Assembly (NCBI GenBank): GCA_009731375.1
Contig: BJOX01000098.1
Coordinates: forward strand, 597,118-634,063
Direction of reading: 5' to 3'
DNA length: 36,946 nt
Origin: Paulinella micropora
Taxonomy: Eukaryota; Cercozoa; Imbricatea; Euglyphida
The position numbers were made by a program, and so were the translations under genes. Numbering within the stretch: position 1 is the first letter of the stretch; each line of letters opens with the position of its first letter. Under the pieces are notes generated by a model. It saw nothing but the letters and a program-made list of their open reading frames with translations. It was not told the DNA's origin and ran no database searches. Of the stretch, positions 1 through 12,583 are shown in pieces.

Positions 1-1
1 A

Positions 2-3000
2 CGAAATGAGCTGGATAAGAGATGCCGCATAGTATGGGGGCTATCGCATGTCTCTCAGACAGTGGTCATGGCGCGAGAGCTCCGAATTCTCGGTCTCGGG
101 GAAGTCGAGGTGGAATTCGCGGGCAGAGGTAGCGGGCGGCATTTGCGGATTAAATGTGCGTCTTGTGAGGAGGCGGAGAAGATGGTGCGGCTGCTGCGGG
201 AGCGTAAGTTCTTCACGGGAAAGGTTCACGTTGCGACGGGTAGGACTTTCCGGGAAAGAGAGAAGCAGCGGGCTGCACGGGGGGGTGCCCAGTATGTAGA
301 GATGCAGAGGGAGCTTCGCAAGCAGGGATTTGGCTACTGGGTGCTCGACGTGGAAGTCGACGAGCCCCAGGGCGAAGCCTCAAGCGGTGAATCTCCCTTG
401 GCGGAGTGGGGCGGGATGCGGGAGCTGGAGGAGCTGGGGCGGAGGGTGCAGGATGGGCCGTGGAGGGTGGCGGAGGGCTCCAGGCGGGCTCAACCGAAGC
501 GCAGGCATCGGCATCAGCTTCGTTCTTCCCAATTTGTGAAAGGCTTCCCACTGAGGGTGGCCTCACATAATTGGCAAGGCAAAGTGGGTGCGGATAGCCC
601 AGGCTTTGGGGAATGGCCGGAGCACTACAAGGAGCGAGGCTGGGTGATCGTCGGAGTCCAGGAGCACAACCTATCGTCGCAGAAGGTGGAGAAGCTCCAA
701 GTCGACGGCTTCGCAGTCCTCGGCAAAGCGGCTGCAACTGGTGCGGGCTCGCGTCTCTTGGGGGGAGTCTTGACGTTGGTGGCCAACTATCTGGCACCGT
801 GCGCTACCATTGTACAGGCGCCTGTTCCACACCCACAGCAATTGTGGGTGAGGCTGTCGTCTGGGAGCGCGACGGCGTCGGATGTGTTCGTCGGCAACGG
901 CTACTTCCCCCAAGAAAATCAACGAGAGGAATCTATTGCAGCCTATGAGGCGTGGCAGGCGGCCGTCTCCTACTTCGCCACCAAAGGTCATGTGGTTACG
1001 GTTGGTGATGCTAATGCTAAGCTGGGGCCCGCCAGAATAGCGCGGGAGGAGGGAGTGGTGGGCCTCTTTGGCGAGATAGATGGGAGGGGTAGAGGGGTTA
1101 GGAGTGAGAATGGTGAGTTGCTGGCTGCGATGCTTGTTGCCACGGGGTTGCGCAATCTCAGTGGGTTTTCGCAACCACGGGGGGACAAATATTGGTGGTC
1201 TAGGCAGGAAAATGTAGGTGGACGAAGGCATCTACTGGATTACATCTGCGTCTCTTCCGAGCTGGCGGAGGAGGCAAGCTTCGGCGTCGACGAGGTAGAC
1301 CTTGATACCGACCACAAAGCTGTGTGGGCGGAACTGGTCTGGGGGGGACAGCCACCCCCCAAAAAGCAGGTAAAGAGGTACAAAGCATTCAAGGCAGAGC
1401 GCTTGATAGGCAGGGTAGTTGAGGGTAAGGAGAGTGAGCTGTCTAAGCTTAGGTTGAAGTACGACGAGACCTTTGCAGCTGGTATATCGGGGCTGTTGCC
1501 AGATGGCCTCCCAGATCTATCAGCAGTGGAGGACCCGGATGAGCTTCAGCAGGAGGTAGATAGGGTCGCTAGCTTAGTGGTCCGAGCTTTCACGGGCGCA
1601 GCCGCGAAGGTCTTTAGGAGAGGCATACGGCCTCTGGCGAAGGAATGAGGCCAACCGAGAGGCCTGGCAAAGATATAAAGAAGCGAGGAAGGCGGTCAGA
1701 AGGTTATGCAAGGAGAAGAAGGAGCAAGCGTGGAAGCGGGTCCAGAATGACACCGCTGCCAACTTCAGGAGCGCTACCATGGCCACGTATTGGAAGCTGT
1801 CAAAGCGTTTGGGCGGAGTTCGGCGGTCCAAAGCTTCTGCTCCTGTTCGGAAGCCCGATGGCACACTGGCATGCACACTCCGGGAAAAACTACAAGAATG
1901 GGAAGAATACCGCCGACGTATAGTGGTCCCCAAAGAAAACCAGTTTTTGGAGGATGCATGTGTAGAGGAAGTCGGTTCCGATGAGGAAGCAGCGCGGATT
2001 GAGCCCGAGCGGAAGGCCCGCGAAACCTTCCAGTATAACGACAACCTGCGAGACCAATATGAGGCCATGGCGCAAGCCGAGGAGATCCGGACTGAGACGG
2101 GCCCGCTGGACTATGATGACACCGAGAAGGAAGTGGAGCTCTGCCAGGAAAATCTCCAGAATCACAAAGCGTGCTCACCGGATAAGATCAAGAACGAGAT
2201 GCTCAAGTACGGAGGCACGCGGATTGTGAGCTTTCTGGTGCGCTTCTTCAACTGGTTGAAATCGTGCGAATACACCCCCAGCGACTGGGGCAAAGCGATT
2301 ATCGTCAACATCCCAAAAGGAGGCGACCCAACCGATCCGGAAAATTGGAGAGACATCGCGATTCTGAGCTGTCTGGGTAAGATGTATCTGTCCCTTATGG
2401 CGGCGAGGCTTACGGCTTTCATCGATCAGCCGGGCAGGCTTCGCCCAGAGCAGGGTGGGTTCCGGCCAAAACGTAGTACGGGGGACCAGATTTTTGTCCT
2501 TAAGGAGCGTCTGCGCCTTAGACAACAAGCTGGCCTCCTTTCTTCCGTTTTGTTCGTGGATCTGAGAAAGGCATTCCCTACGGTTTCGCGGGCCGGGTTG
2601 TTTCAGAGGCTAACCCAGATGGGGGTACAGGGCAAGTTCTATCGCATTCTGCGGCGTTTTACCGAAGAACGTCATCGCGAGTGCTAGTCGATGGCGAACT
2701 CACTGGTGAAGTGCTGGAAGAGATGGGAGTTCAGCAAGGGTCGCCGTTGTCACCGTCGCTGTTCAACGTCTTCATGGATGAGCTAACGGTCCGAATCGCG
2801 AAAGAGTTGGAGATCGAGGACCTCAACCGCATCGAAGACATACGGACCCTGCTTTACGCCGACGACGTTGCGGTAATTGCGCATAGTGTCACGGAGCTTC
2901 AACAGATTGTAAATGTCGTGGCGACATTCGTGGAGGACTATCGGCTTGAAATCAACCTGAAACCGGGCAAGACGGAAGTCATGCCGATATACGGGCACGC

Positions 3001-4516
3001 CAAGTCAAAAAAGTCGCCCCCATGCGTGAGGTTCCGGGGCAAGGTTCTCAACGTCACCGACCACTACAAATACCTGGGAGTTCTGCTCACGGACACCCTC
3101 TCCGATAAACCGCAAGCGAAGCGGGCGGCGGAAATCACTGTAGCGGGAACGGCTGCCTGCTACCCCCTCTGGATTGCCCATGAAGTTCCAGCGCGTCTTC
3201 GGCTGATGAATTGGCAGCAAATGGTTGGCGCAAAGTTGCTTTACGCATCGGCTTTTTGGGATCTGCCGGGCGCCAACAAGCTGAGTAAGCTGGAGGGCGC
3301 GTTGGTAGCGCCCCTGCGGGTCATCTTGGGTGTTGGTACGCGCACAAGCGGCTGCATCACCAGGGGTTTAGGCCGCACGCCGAGTTTTAGCATCCTTGCC
3401 AAGGCGGCCCGGCTTCGGTTCCTAGGGCGCATCGAGTTACTGGGCAACACAGCGCTAACACGCAGGCTTTACAACACGGGTCGGTGCAAATGGAAGGAAG
3501 ATACGGAAAATTTGATCTTAGCAGATCACAGGCTGCGGGAGGGCTTGGATGCGCTCAAGCGGGTCGTGAACGAAGATGGCACGGTAGATGATAAGGACTG
3601 GCGGGCCGCTCTGGCGAACTGGAACGAGGTGGTAAAGCAATGGTCTGTCCGGCAGGAAGTAGCTGGCTGGGAGCGGCAGGCTAAGCCCTCTGATGGGCTT
3701 AGGGTGCTGCTTAGCCAGATGTCTTCCCGCTCTGCTTTCCCACGTTGGCGGGCGCTGGAGGGGGGAAGTCACAACCTTATCAGAAGGCGATTGTTGAGCT
3801 GCAACAATCGCCTTCGCCTCTACCGATCCAAATTTGGCTCATGCTCGCCGGACTGCTCAAGCTGTTTCGCCTTGTGTGGCACTGAGGTTAACGAGTCGTT
3901 ACGTCACTTCCTGCTGCATTGCCCAACGTTTGCGAGCTCTCGTGAGGCACTGTTTAAGTTTATCGATGAGGCGCAAGCCCGGCAGCCCCTCATGCTGAAT
4001 CGAGGAGGGCTTTATCACAGGGAACTGCGGGAGGCAGAGGAGGAGATGAGGCTCTTCAAAGAGGAATGGCTGAAGGGGGAGGATGAAAAGATGGCGGCGA
4101 TGCTCGGCGTTTTGTTTATCCCTGTCCCAGAAGAGGTGGAGGAGGAGTTAGGAAGGTTTGTTGCCACCATCTGGAAGGAGTGGGAGGAGTTGGAGGCGCA
4201 GACCAGGGAGGCAGAGGGGGCGGAGGAGGAGGAGGAGGTGATCGACCTCACGGTCGTTCAGGAGGTGGGTAGAAGGAGGGGAAGGCCTAGTCAGGTAGAA
4301 TGTCTGGCTAGATCTGTTGTAGGTGGAGGTCAGCGCAGCGTCGCGGACTTCTTCTCGGCAGATAACTCCTCTCACTCCTTGCACCCACTTGCACATGCAC
4401 AGCACGCTCATTTGCACATTGCACCGCCAGTCGAGTCTTTGGAGCGGAGCCGCGTCAACGAACGGCCCCGTACTACCAATGGAGGCACATGTCCGACAGG
4501 ATCAAAGGCCAATTGA
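2..4516 (+). pseudogene. Non-LTR retrotransposon (LINE) polyprotein, APE-type endonuclease + reverse transcriptase, frameshifted
   Basis: Three reading-frame segments form one element: 2-1648, about 1620-2687 and 2681-4516. The first is open to the window edge, so the start (ATG at 62 or earlier) is unresolved. Endonuclease motifs in order are ASHNWQGK, VGVQEHN, GDANAKLG, LLDYICVS and DTDHKAVW, the AP-endonuclease-like fold that nicks target DNA. Reverse transcriptase motifs follow: IPKGGDP, EQGGFRPKRST, FVDLRKAF (motif A), VQQGSPLSPSLF (motif B), LLYADDVAV (catalytic YADD) and YKYLGVLL. A C-terminal Cys/His cluster (CFALCG...HFLLHC, about 3868-3930) fits the CCHC-like finger of many LINEs. 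No RNase H domain is seen. Frame changes near 1620 and near 2683 (between motifs A and B) break it; the second restores the original frame. Either sequencing indels or an inactive copy. It ends in TGA and then an (ATT)n tail. Clade not assigned. Confidence 0.93.
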
Positions 4517-4526
4517 CTGATAAGTC

Positions 4527-4569
4527 TATTATTATTATTATTATTATTATTATTGTTATTATTATTATT
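4527..4569 (+). repeat. (ATT)n tail of the LINE
   Basis: A near-perfect ATT repeat starts about 10 bases after the LINE stop codon. Short tandem repeats at the 3' end are the usual alternative to poly(A) in several non-LTR clades. The minus-strand SINE copies at 31-34 kb end in the same TATTATT repeat. Confidence 0.85.
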
Positions 4570-4936
4570 CAGCACAATGGCCTCAAGGCGTTAAACTGTG
4601 ACGCCAACTCATAACCTTTTGGTGGTAGATGCTGGGGAGGAGGGTCGTTGCGCACGTAAAAGATCTTAAACTCCGCATATGCTGGTTGATAGCCCAGGAC
4701 CCAGCAGACACCAGATTGTTATGGGTGTGGTTTCGAGGCAGCTCTAGCAACCGCGCTTGGTGTATGCACTTGCACATTCGGTGACGTCTTGCAAGAGGTT
4801 GCTGGGACTGCGGAATAACCTCGGCTTAGTGCAGTCTTGCCCTCAGGAGCTCCATCGGTGGCCCCGATCATCGAGACTGACACAGGGGGGTGGAGGAACT
4901 CGAACAAGGGTATTGGAGGCTTATGTCAATAAAGTA
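4570..4936 (+). repeat. Unclassified segment ending at a (GTA)n tract, possible 3' end of another retroelement
   Basis: About 365 bp of moderately GC-rich sequence without a convincing ORF. It ends in GTCAATAAAGTAGTAATAG and passes directly into a GTA repeat, the same layout (unique 3' end then short tandem repeat) as the LINE just upstream. An AATAAA-like hexamer lies at the edge. Alternatively it is ordinary intergenic DNA beside a microsatellite. Confidence 0.3.
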
Positions 4937-4969
4937 GTAATAGTAGTAATAGTAGTAGTAGTAGCAAAC

Positions 4970-5010
<41 letters not shown>

Positions 5011-5062
5011 ATAGTAGTACCTAGTAGTAGTAGTAGTACTAGTGGTAGTAGTAGTAGTAATT
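4937..5062. repeat. (GTA)n microsatellite
   Basis: Interrupted GTA/TAG trinucleotide repeat. From 5063 to about 5350 follows AT-rich sequence in which I see no gene or repeat. Confidence 0.9.
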
Positions 5063-5350
5063 TTGTTTTTTCACTGACTTTGAAATTTAATGAGGCGTCG
5101 GAGGCGATGTCATTTTAAAATAGTGGTGTCCTGCCAAACCAAACTACCAAACTAGTCATAAATTATTAATACAATAAAGTAAGCGTCTTTTCAGAAGCCA
5201 GGTTTGATTCCTCTGATGATTAACAGTTTATATTAAAATTTAAAAAAGTTATCTGAATATTTAATAACACTTGAGAGAAGAATTGTGAGTATAAGGTTCA
5301 CCCGCCGGGTTGAGCCTGGTAAGTAGATAAACAAATAGGATGTGTGTGTC

Positions 5351-5543
5351 GGGGGGGGGGGGGGGGGGGGGGGAGNNNNNNNNNNNNNNNNNNNNNNNNN
5401 NNNNNNNNNNNNNNNNNNNNNNNNNNNNNNNNNNNNNNNNNNNNNNNNNNNNNNNNNNNNNNNNNNNNNNNNNNNNNNNNNNNNNNNNNNNNNNNNNNNN
5501 NNNNNNNNNNNNNNNNNNNNNGGGGGGGGGGGGGGGGGGGGGG
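5351..5543. other. Assembly gap flanked by poly-G on both sides
   Basis: N run 5376-5521 sits between G homopolymers of more than 20 bases on each side. Poly-G/poly-C also borders the gaps at 11275-11284 and 27115-27124. Real G tracts that stop polymerases, or instrument-derived poly-G read ends, both explain it. Confidence 0.9.
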
Positions 5544-5555
5544 AATGGTGGCTGC

Positions 5556-6594
5556 GTCACTTAAAGACTTTAGAGTACTCTTCCATCATGGCCTTGAAAT
5601 CAATAAGCTTACCTGTTTTGTTTGCATTAAACTTAAAGGGATACCAAACCAACATCAAATCCTGTTTTTGTCCTTCCGAGAGTCCAGCTATATCCAAAAG
5701 TTAATCAAGAATTTTAGACTCCTGCTCTTTTGTTTTACACTCATCCATATCGCTTTCCAGAGTATAATCTCAATAGCTTTAGCTATGCTAGAGCTACCTG
5801 ATGCGGGTTCGATCTTGGATTTCTTGCAAGCAGGTTCCTCAGACAATTTCCCTGCCGAGCATCTGCTAATAGCAGACAAAGCAACTTCTTTGAAGCTATT
5901 CACTGAATTCGTCGCTAACTCATGATATTTTTCGGTCAGCTTTTCATGCTGACGCTGCAGTGCATCTGAATCGTGTCAAGCAGATCCAGCTGGGCCAGCA
6001 GGTCCCCGTGTGCACTCAGGTCCCCGTGGGCCAGCGGGTCCCTTTGAGCCAGCAGGACCATCAGCACCTTGTAGCACTCTGGGACCCGGCTTTCCCTGTT
6101 TACCTGCCTGTCCCGTTTTACCTTGTTTTCCCGGCGGCACTGGAAGACCCTGAGTACCTGTTTGCACCGATTCATCTCTTGTTTTCCTCTTTTTCTTTCC
6201 ACTCTGGCTGTTTTGCGTGGTTGTTTCTGCATGAGGATCGGGAAGCTCGTTTGCGGCACGATCCCACGCAGAGCTATCAAAATCTTCGACTTTCATCCAC
6301 TCGGCAGTCAAGGACTTCACGCTTTCACGATCGATTCGTTCCGCTGCAGCCTTGGACCAGTGCCCTTTGCTCGACATAATTTCAGGAGCTCCCAAAAACT
6401 TATGGTTTTCCTCACTCGGCAGTCAAGGACTTCACGCTTTCACGATCGATTCGTTCCGCTGCAGCCTTGGACCAGTGCCCTTTGCTCGACATAATTTCAG
6501 GAGCTCCCAAAAACTTATTGTTTTCCTCTTCATGATAGAAGTAAATTGATAGAGTCAGCAGTTCACCTGGTGAGCACTGCCCCTTGAATTCTTG
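5556..6594 (-). pseudogene. Collagen-like-repeat protein, disrupted coding region
   Basis: Read on the minus strand, coding-like sequence starts after a possible acceptor (ATAG, about 6595-6598) with QEFKGQCSPGELLTLSIYFY. A segment with KFLGAPEIMSSKGHWSK follows, then a Lys-rich patch, then collagen-type Gly-X-Y repeats (about 5980-6110; for example GADGPAGSKGPAGPRGPE). Next comes a helical tail (LQRQHEKLTEKYHELAT) and a last block containing SEGQKQDLMLVWYPFKFN that ends in TGA at 5556. It is broken several ways: a 115-bp tandem duplication (6298-6527) that introduces a stop, an in-frame TGA after GPAGSA, a frameshift near 5765 and an in-frame TAA shortly after. Some breaks could be unrecognised introns. 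The repeat class is clear; the family is not recognised. Confidence 0.55.
6298..6527. repeat. 115-bp tandem duplication inside the collagen-like locus
   Basis: The block beginning CACTCGGCAGTCAAGGACTT at 6298 recurs at 6413, nearly identical through the second unit. 115 is not a multiple of three, so the duplication shifts frame and puts a TGA at the junction. Near-identity implies it is very recent or an assembly artefact. Confidence 0.95.
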
Positions 6595-6633
6595 CTATCT
6601 TCCAGCCCGGGGAAAGTTTCGACTGCTTTCAAT

Positions 6634-6635
6634 AC

Positions 6636-6670
<35 letters not shown>

Positions 6671-6821
6671 CTAGTAGTAGTACTAGTAGTAGTAGTAGCA
6701 GTAGCAGTAGCAGTAGTAGTAGTAGTAGTAGTAGTAGCAGTAGTATTATTAGCAGTAGTAGTAGTAGTAGTAGTAGTAGTAGCAGTAGTAGCAGTAGCAG
6801 TAGTAGTAGTAGTAGTAGTAG
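6634..6821. repeat. (TAG)n / (CAG)n mixed microsatellite
   Basis: TAG/AGT repeats with interspersed AGC units, adjoining the much longer GAA tract to the right. Confidence 0.9.
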
Positions 6822-6833
6822 ACTGAAGAGGAG

Positions 6834-7550
6834 TTGGAGGAGGAGGACGAGGAGGAGGAGGAGGAGGAGGAGAAGAAGAAGAAGAAGAAGAAGAAGAAGA
6901 AGAAGAAGAAGAAGAAGAAGAAGAAGAAGAAGAAGAAGAAGAAGAAGAAGAAGAAGAAGAAGAAGAAGAGGAAGAGGAGGAGGAAAATGAAGAGGATGAA
7001 GGTGAAAAGGAAGAGGAAGAAGATGAAGAAGATGACGAGGATGACGAGGAGGAAGAGGATGAAGAGGAGGAGGAAGAGAAAGAAGAGAAAGAAGATGAAG
7101 AAGAAGAAGAAGAGGAGGAGGAGGAGGAGGACGACGACGAGGAAAACGAAGAGGAGGAAGGTGAAAAGGAAGAAGAAGATGAAGAGGATGAAGAGGATGA
7201 AGAGGATGAAGAAGATGAAGAAGAAGAAGAAGAAGAAGAAGAAGAAGAAGAAGAAGAAGAAGAAGAAGAAGAAGAAGAAGAAGAAGAAGAAGAAGAAGAA
7301 GAAGAAGAAGAAGAAGAAGAAGAAGAAGAGGACGACGACGAAGACGAGGAAAACGAAGAGGAAGATGAAAAGGAAGAGGAAGAAGATGAAGAGGATGAAG
7401 ATGATGAACAGGATGAAGAAGAAGAAGGGGAGGAAGAGGATGAAGAGGAGGAAGAGGAAGAGAAAGAAGAAGAAGAAGAAGAAGAAGAAGAAGAAGAAGA
7501 AGAAGAAGAAGAAGAAGAAGAAGAAGAAGAAGAAGAAAAAGAAGAACGAG
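6834..7550. repeat. Long (GAA)n / (GAG)n purine tract
   Basis: About 700 bp almost purely purine on the + strand, with perfect GAA stretches around 6866-6967, 7214-7328 and 7458-7542 separated by GAGGAT/GACGAC variants. Both strands look open (poly-Glu/Lys or poly-Ser) but this is repeat-derived. It separates two minus-strand coding fragments and is probably intronic or intergenic. Confidence 0.9.
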
Positions 7551-7561
7551 TGTTCATGAAG

Positions 7562-8147
7562 AAAGAAGCAATGGGTCGAGAGGAAGAAGCAGAAGCAGAA
7601 GCAGAAGCATCAGATTTAGCAGCAGAGTTACGAAACTTACTTATCCACCTTTTGCAAGATGTCACACTTGTTGTCACCTGAGGTGGGGCTGCTACTCGTC
7701 CTGTTGTTCTTTTTTTCTTACCACTCCTGTTCGAATGTTTTTGAGCTCTTGGTTTCTTTCGTTCTTGTTCACACTTTAGCTCGTATGCTTGTCTCTGTTC
7801 ACGTGCTGCAAGTGCAGCTGCCTCCCTGATCATATCTTTCAGTGGTTTCGTCACTTTCCCTGCGAAAGCATCCACCTTCTCCTTGTATTCAGAGTAGCCT
7901 GGATCTGTTGTCTTCTTCTTTTCCTTCATCAATTCTTTCAACTCCCTTAACGTTTCGTGTCCTGTCAGTGTATATTTCAGAACCTCCACACACTCGTTTG
8001 AGCGAGAATACACTGATTGCTTCTCCTCCTTGCTTAGTCCCATCATGATCACTCCTTTCTTGTCATGCAAACGAATAGTGCTGTTGTAGACAAGATGCGA
8101 AAAGGAAGAAGGACTACTTATCCCTAATTCTATACACACTGACAGGA
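7562..8147 (-). CDS. Exon of an unrecognised Lys/Ser-rich protein
   Basis: Minus-strand open frame of about 190 residues before it runs into the TTC repeat. It includes SSPSSFSHLVYNSTIRLHD, an acidic/basic helical stretch (YSEYKEKVDAFAGKVTKP), Lys-rich clusters (KKPRAQKHSNRSGKKKRTT, nuclear-localisation-like) and a low-complexity SASASASSS stretch. A possible acceptor (TTCCTGTCAG) lies just upstream at about 8150. The 3' limit is unclear because poly-Ser from the repeat continues the frame. It may belong with the three-exon fragment at 9023-9705 or with the collagen-like block at 5556-6594. No family recognised. Confidence 0.45.
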
Positions 8148-8370
8148 AATGTGTAACATTCCATACACTACATCCACTGAATCGATTACTTCCTGCGTAT
8201 TCCTCGCGGAAGTAGAATTAAGAACGTGAGGAACGTGAGGTTGCATCAATCTGAGGGAATCCGCATCGATATCACTTAACGAGGACCCATCAGCATCAGC
8301 ACTGCTTCCACCGCCACCATCACATCCATCACTACCATCCTCACCACCCTCACTATCAGCAGCAGAAGCA

Positions 8371-8664
8371 TGCGAAGCAGCAGCAGCAGCAACAGAAGGA
8401 AAAGAAGAAGAAGAAGAAGAAGAAGAAGAAGAAGAAGAAGAAGAAGAAGAAGAAGAAGAAGAAGAAGAAGAAGAAGAAGAAGAAGAAGAAGAAGAAGAAG
8501 AAGAAGAAGAAGAAGAAGAAGANNNNNNNNNNNNNNNNNNNNNNNNNNNNNNNNNNNNNNNNNNNNNNNTGGAGAAGGAGAAGAAGGAGAAGGAGGAGGA
8601 GGAGGAGGAGGAGAAGAAGAAGAAGAAGAAGAAGAAGAAGAAGAAGAAGAAGAAGAAGAAGAAG

Positions 8665-8695
<31 letters not shown>

Positions 8696-8905
8696 GGAGG
8701 AGGAGGAGGAGAAAGGGGATGAAGAAATGGAGGAAGAGGAAGACGTGGAGGAAGAAGAGGAGGAAGATGAAGAAGAGGAAAGGCAGGAAGAAGATGTTTT
8801 AGTTCTGGAGGAGGAAGATTTTTTTGTGCTAGAGGAAGAAGAGGAGGAAGAGGTCATGTTGGAGGAAGAAGAGGAAGGGGAGGAGGAAGATGAGCAAGAA
8901 AAAAA
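8371..8905. repeat. (GAA)n / (GAG)n tract with gap 8523-8569
   Basis: Pure GAA on both sides of a 47-N gap, then degenerate GAG/GAA to about 8905. The + strand frame is poly-Glu to 9119 and is treated as repeat-derived. 8148-8370 holds nothing I can identify. Confidence 0.88.
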
Positions 8906-9022
8906 TAATTCATTTGTTTGCCTTACAGAAAATAAATTTTTCTGTGGGGATACAAGAGACAAAACCTTGCTAACTTGTGTTGACAGTGTGGAGACGGCAG
9001 TATACAATCTCTGTATATCCTT

Positions 9023-9705
9023 TCAATTGTCTAACAAGGTTTCAACCATAGTTTTTTGCCCTGCTTCTTCTCCCTTCAGAATTTGTTCTACTGAGAAAGA
9101 TTGCAAGTTGAGCTTGTAGTAATGTTCCCTCAATAAATTAGTGAAACCCTCAACATATTCTTTCCGAATACCATAATATTCGAGAAGATCCAATATTTGA
9201 GTATGCACAGTCAACTTTGGATACTGCTGCTTGAATTCTGGCCAGGTCCTACATAAATTATAAACATGCAAGCAGGGTCAGTGTAGCTGCAGTTAAATAT
9301 AATGTGTGTATATATTTATGCGTACACACAAAAAGATAAAGTTCGTGTATGTACATTTGCGATCTTTTATGTTTATATGTAGAAACCTCAAAAAATTAGC
9401 CAGTAACGCACTTCTGACGTTATAAGGAATGCTTGCTGGCACGTCTTTCCCTGCAACCAAACAATTTATGTAAACTAAAAAGAATAGTATGAAAGACAAG
9501 GATGTACATAGAGTGTAAGGGTAAACACAGTGAATATTAAAACAAATAAATTAGAAAAATGTAATTTAGGAAAAATAAAATGAAAAAACAGCATATGCGT
9601 ATATGCAATTATAAGTACGCACCAAACACCTGATCCAAAAAATTAGCAAGACCCTGTCGAACTACTTCCACTTCTGTTGCATCCTCTTCTGGACTTGCTT
9701 CATAG
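9023..9705 (-). CDS. Three-exon C-terminal fragment of an unrecognised protein
   Basis: Three minus-strand exons join in phase: 9705-9623 ([20 protein letters not shown]...), 9450-9387 ([20 protein letters not shown]) and 9248-9023 ([17 protein letters not shown]... to TGA). Junctions have GT donors (GTGCGT, GTTTCT) and AG acceptors (TCCCTAG, TTGCAG, ATGTAG), and phases 1 and 2 match exactly. About 124 residues, mostly predicted helical, no signal peptide or membrane segment, no family recognised. The 5' part would lie beyond the microsatellites at 9718-11274. The last exon may instead be spliced on toward 8147, since a possible GT donor occurs just before the stop. Confidence 0.6.
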
Positions 9706-9717
9706 CTAGGGAGAATT

Positions 9718-11274
<1,557 letters not shown>

Positions 11275-11284
11275 NNNNNNNNNN

Positions 11285-12500
11285 TTTTTTATCAATAATT
11301 AACTTACTTTTACATGCATATGTTCGTAATTACTGACTGTGCTTGTTGAAGGTTTGCTGGGGTTCATGGTAGACAAGTTTATTAGATGCGACATTGTGAT
11401 ATATATTTTTTGTACAAATGAAGGATATTTACTCCCTATTTTTGATATTTAAGACAGAAATTCTGCATTTACAGTGTTGCTTTAGTTGGCAGCAACATAT
11501 ATTATTTAACTAACATAATATATTTATTGAAAATGTGTTTTTAAGTGAAATCAGAAAAAACAGTTTTTATTTTTTTTCTCTAAAAACGCATGTATTCTAC
11601 ACTATTTTTTTTTTTTTTTCTTGAGTTTGATCAATAAATTCTGCATATACAGTGTCATTGTAGTTAGGGCTAACATATATTATTGAACTCACAGAAAATA
11701 TATGTTGGATTTATGTTTTTCAGTGACATAAGCAAAAAAAGCAGTGTGAATATGTTTCTGATAAAAACACTTCTTGTAAGCTTTAGTGAACACATACAGC
11801 AAAATAAAATGCATGCAACTATTAAAAAAAATTTAACATTCATAACAGATGCACAGTTGTGAAACACGCATGACTTGCGAAAACTGATCAAATTTAGACT
11901 AAATTTAGTAGTATAGGGTGCCACTTTGGCACACTTTTTGGATACTAAGCGACGAAACGGCTCTATCGGCTCTCCTGTTCGTCGTCTTATTATTATCATT
12001 AAATTACCTTTTTCGCAGTCTTGTCGTAGATTGCCAGCAATTCTCTAACCTGCCACTACTATAGGTACCACTATAGGACACTTATCTTTATATTTATATG
12101 TATAAATTTAGCCCATTTCGCCATATTTCGCTCTCCTATTAATCAGCCAAAACTAGCAAAACTAGAAAATCGCACTTTTTCACAAACTATTAATACAAGG
12201 CTTCGTTATCCCACTTTTCTTATTCTTTCTCGGTGTCCTGAACCCCCTTATCTTTTTTCCAAAAAAAAAATGTGCTCTGTATTGAAAGTTTGTAAATAAA
12301 AAAAAATCCACACAACGAACAACGGAAAAACGAAATGAAAACAACATAACAAATTAATAATGACTGCTAAATTTTGCGAAAAATAAAAACCCATAAAGGA
12401 AAATAAAATAAACGAGTAAAGCACCTCAAAAAGAAACTCATCACACCGATCCGCCAAAAGTAAAAAGGCAATATGACAAAAAAAATAAAAAAATAAAGCG
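11285..12500. other. AT-rich region with a diverged direct repeat, no gene seen
   Basis: Strongly AT-rich, unlike the GC-richer host exons further right. Two diverged copies about 180 bp apart (starting near 11460 and 11639) share TTCTGCAT-TACAGTGT followed by AACATATATTATT. Short frames are not convincing. It may be the flank of the viral element to the right. Confidence 0.5.
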
Positions 12501-12507
12501 AAAAATA

Positions 12508-12583
12508 TCGGACAATATGAGTGGGAATTGAACCCACGACAAGGAAAACCGAGTATGAGAACCTTTCCCATTCATCTATCCGA
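12508..12583 (-). tRNA. tRNA-like sequence, probably a degenerate or pseudo tRNA
   Basis: On the minus strand there is a perfect 5-bp T-arm with 7-base loop (GTGGGTTCAATTCCCAC, 12537-12521) matching the RNA polymerase III B box. An A-box-like TAGATGAATGG and a CTCATAC loop (possible CAT anticodon) lie upstream. TCGGA/TCCGA, 76 nt apart, can pair at the ends. The acceptor and anticodon stems do not fold properly as I read them, so this is a tRNA relic or tRNA-derived repeat rather than a confident gene. Confidence 0.35.

Noticed and set aside
6595-8139. Poly-Ser minus-strand frame and poly-Glu/Lys + strand frames through the GAA tracts
   Set aside because: Every frame of a pure trinucleotide repeat is open; no independent coding evidence within the tract.
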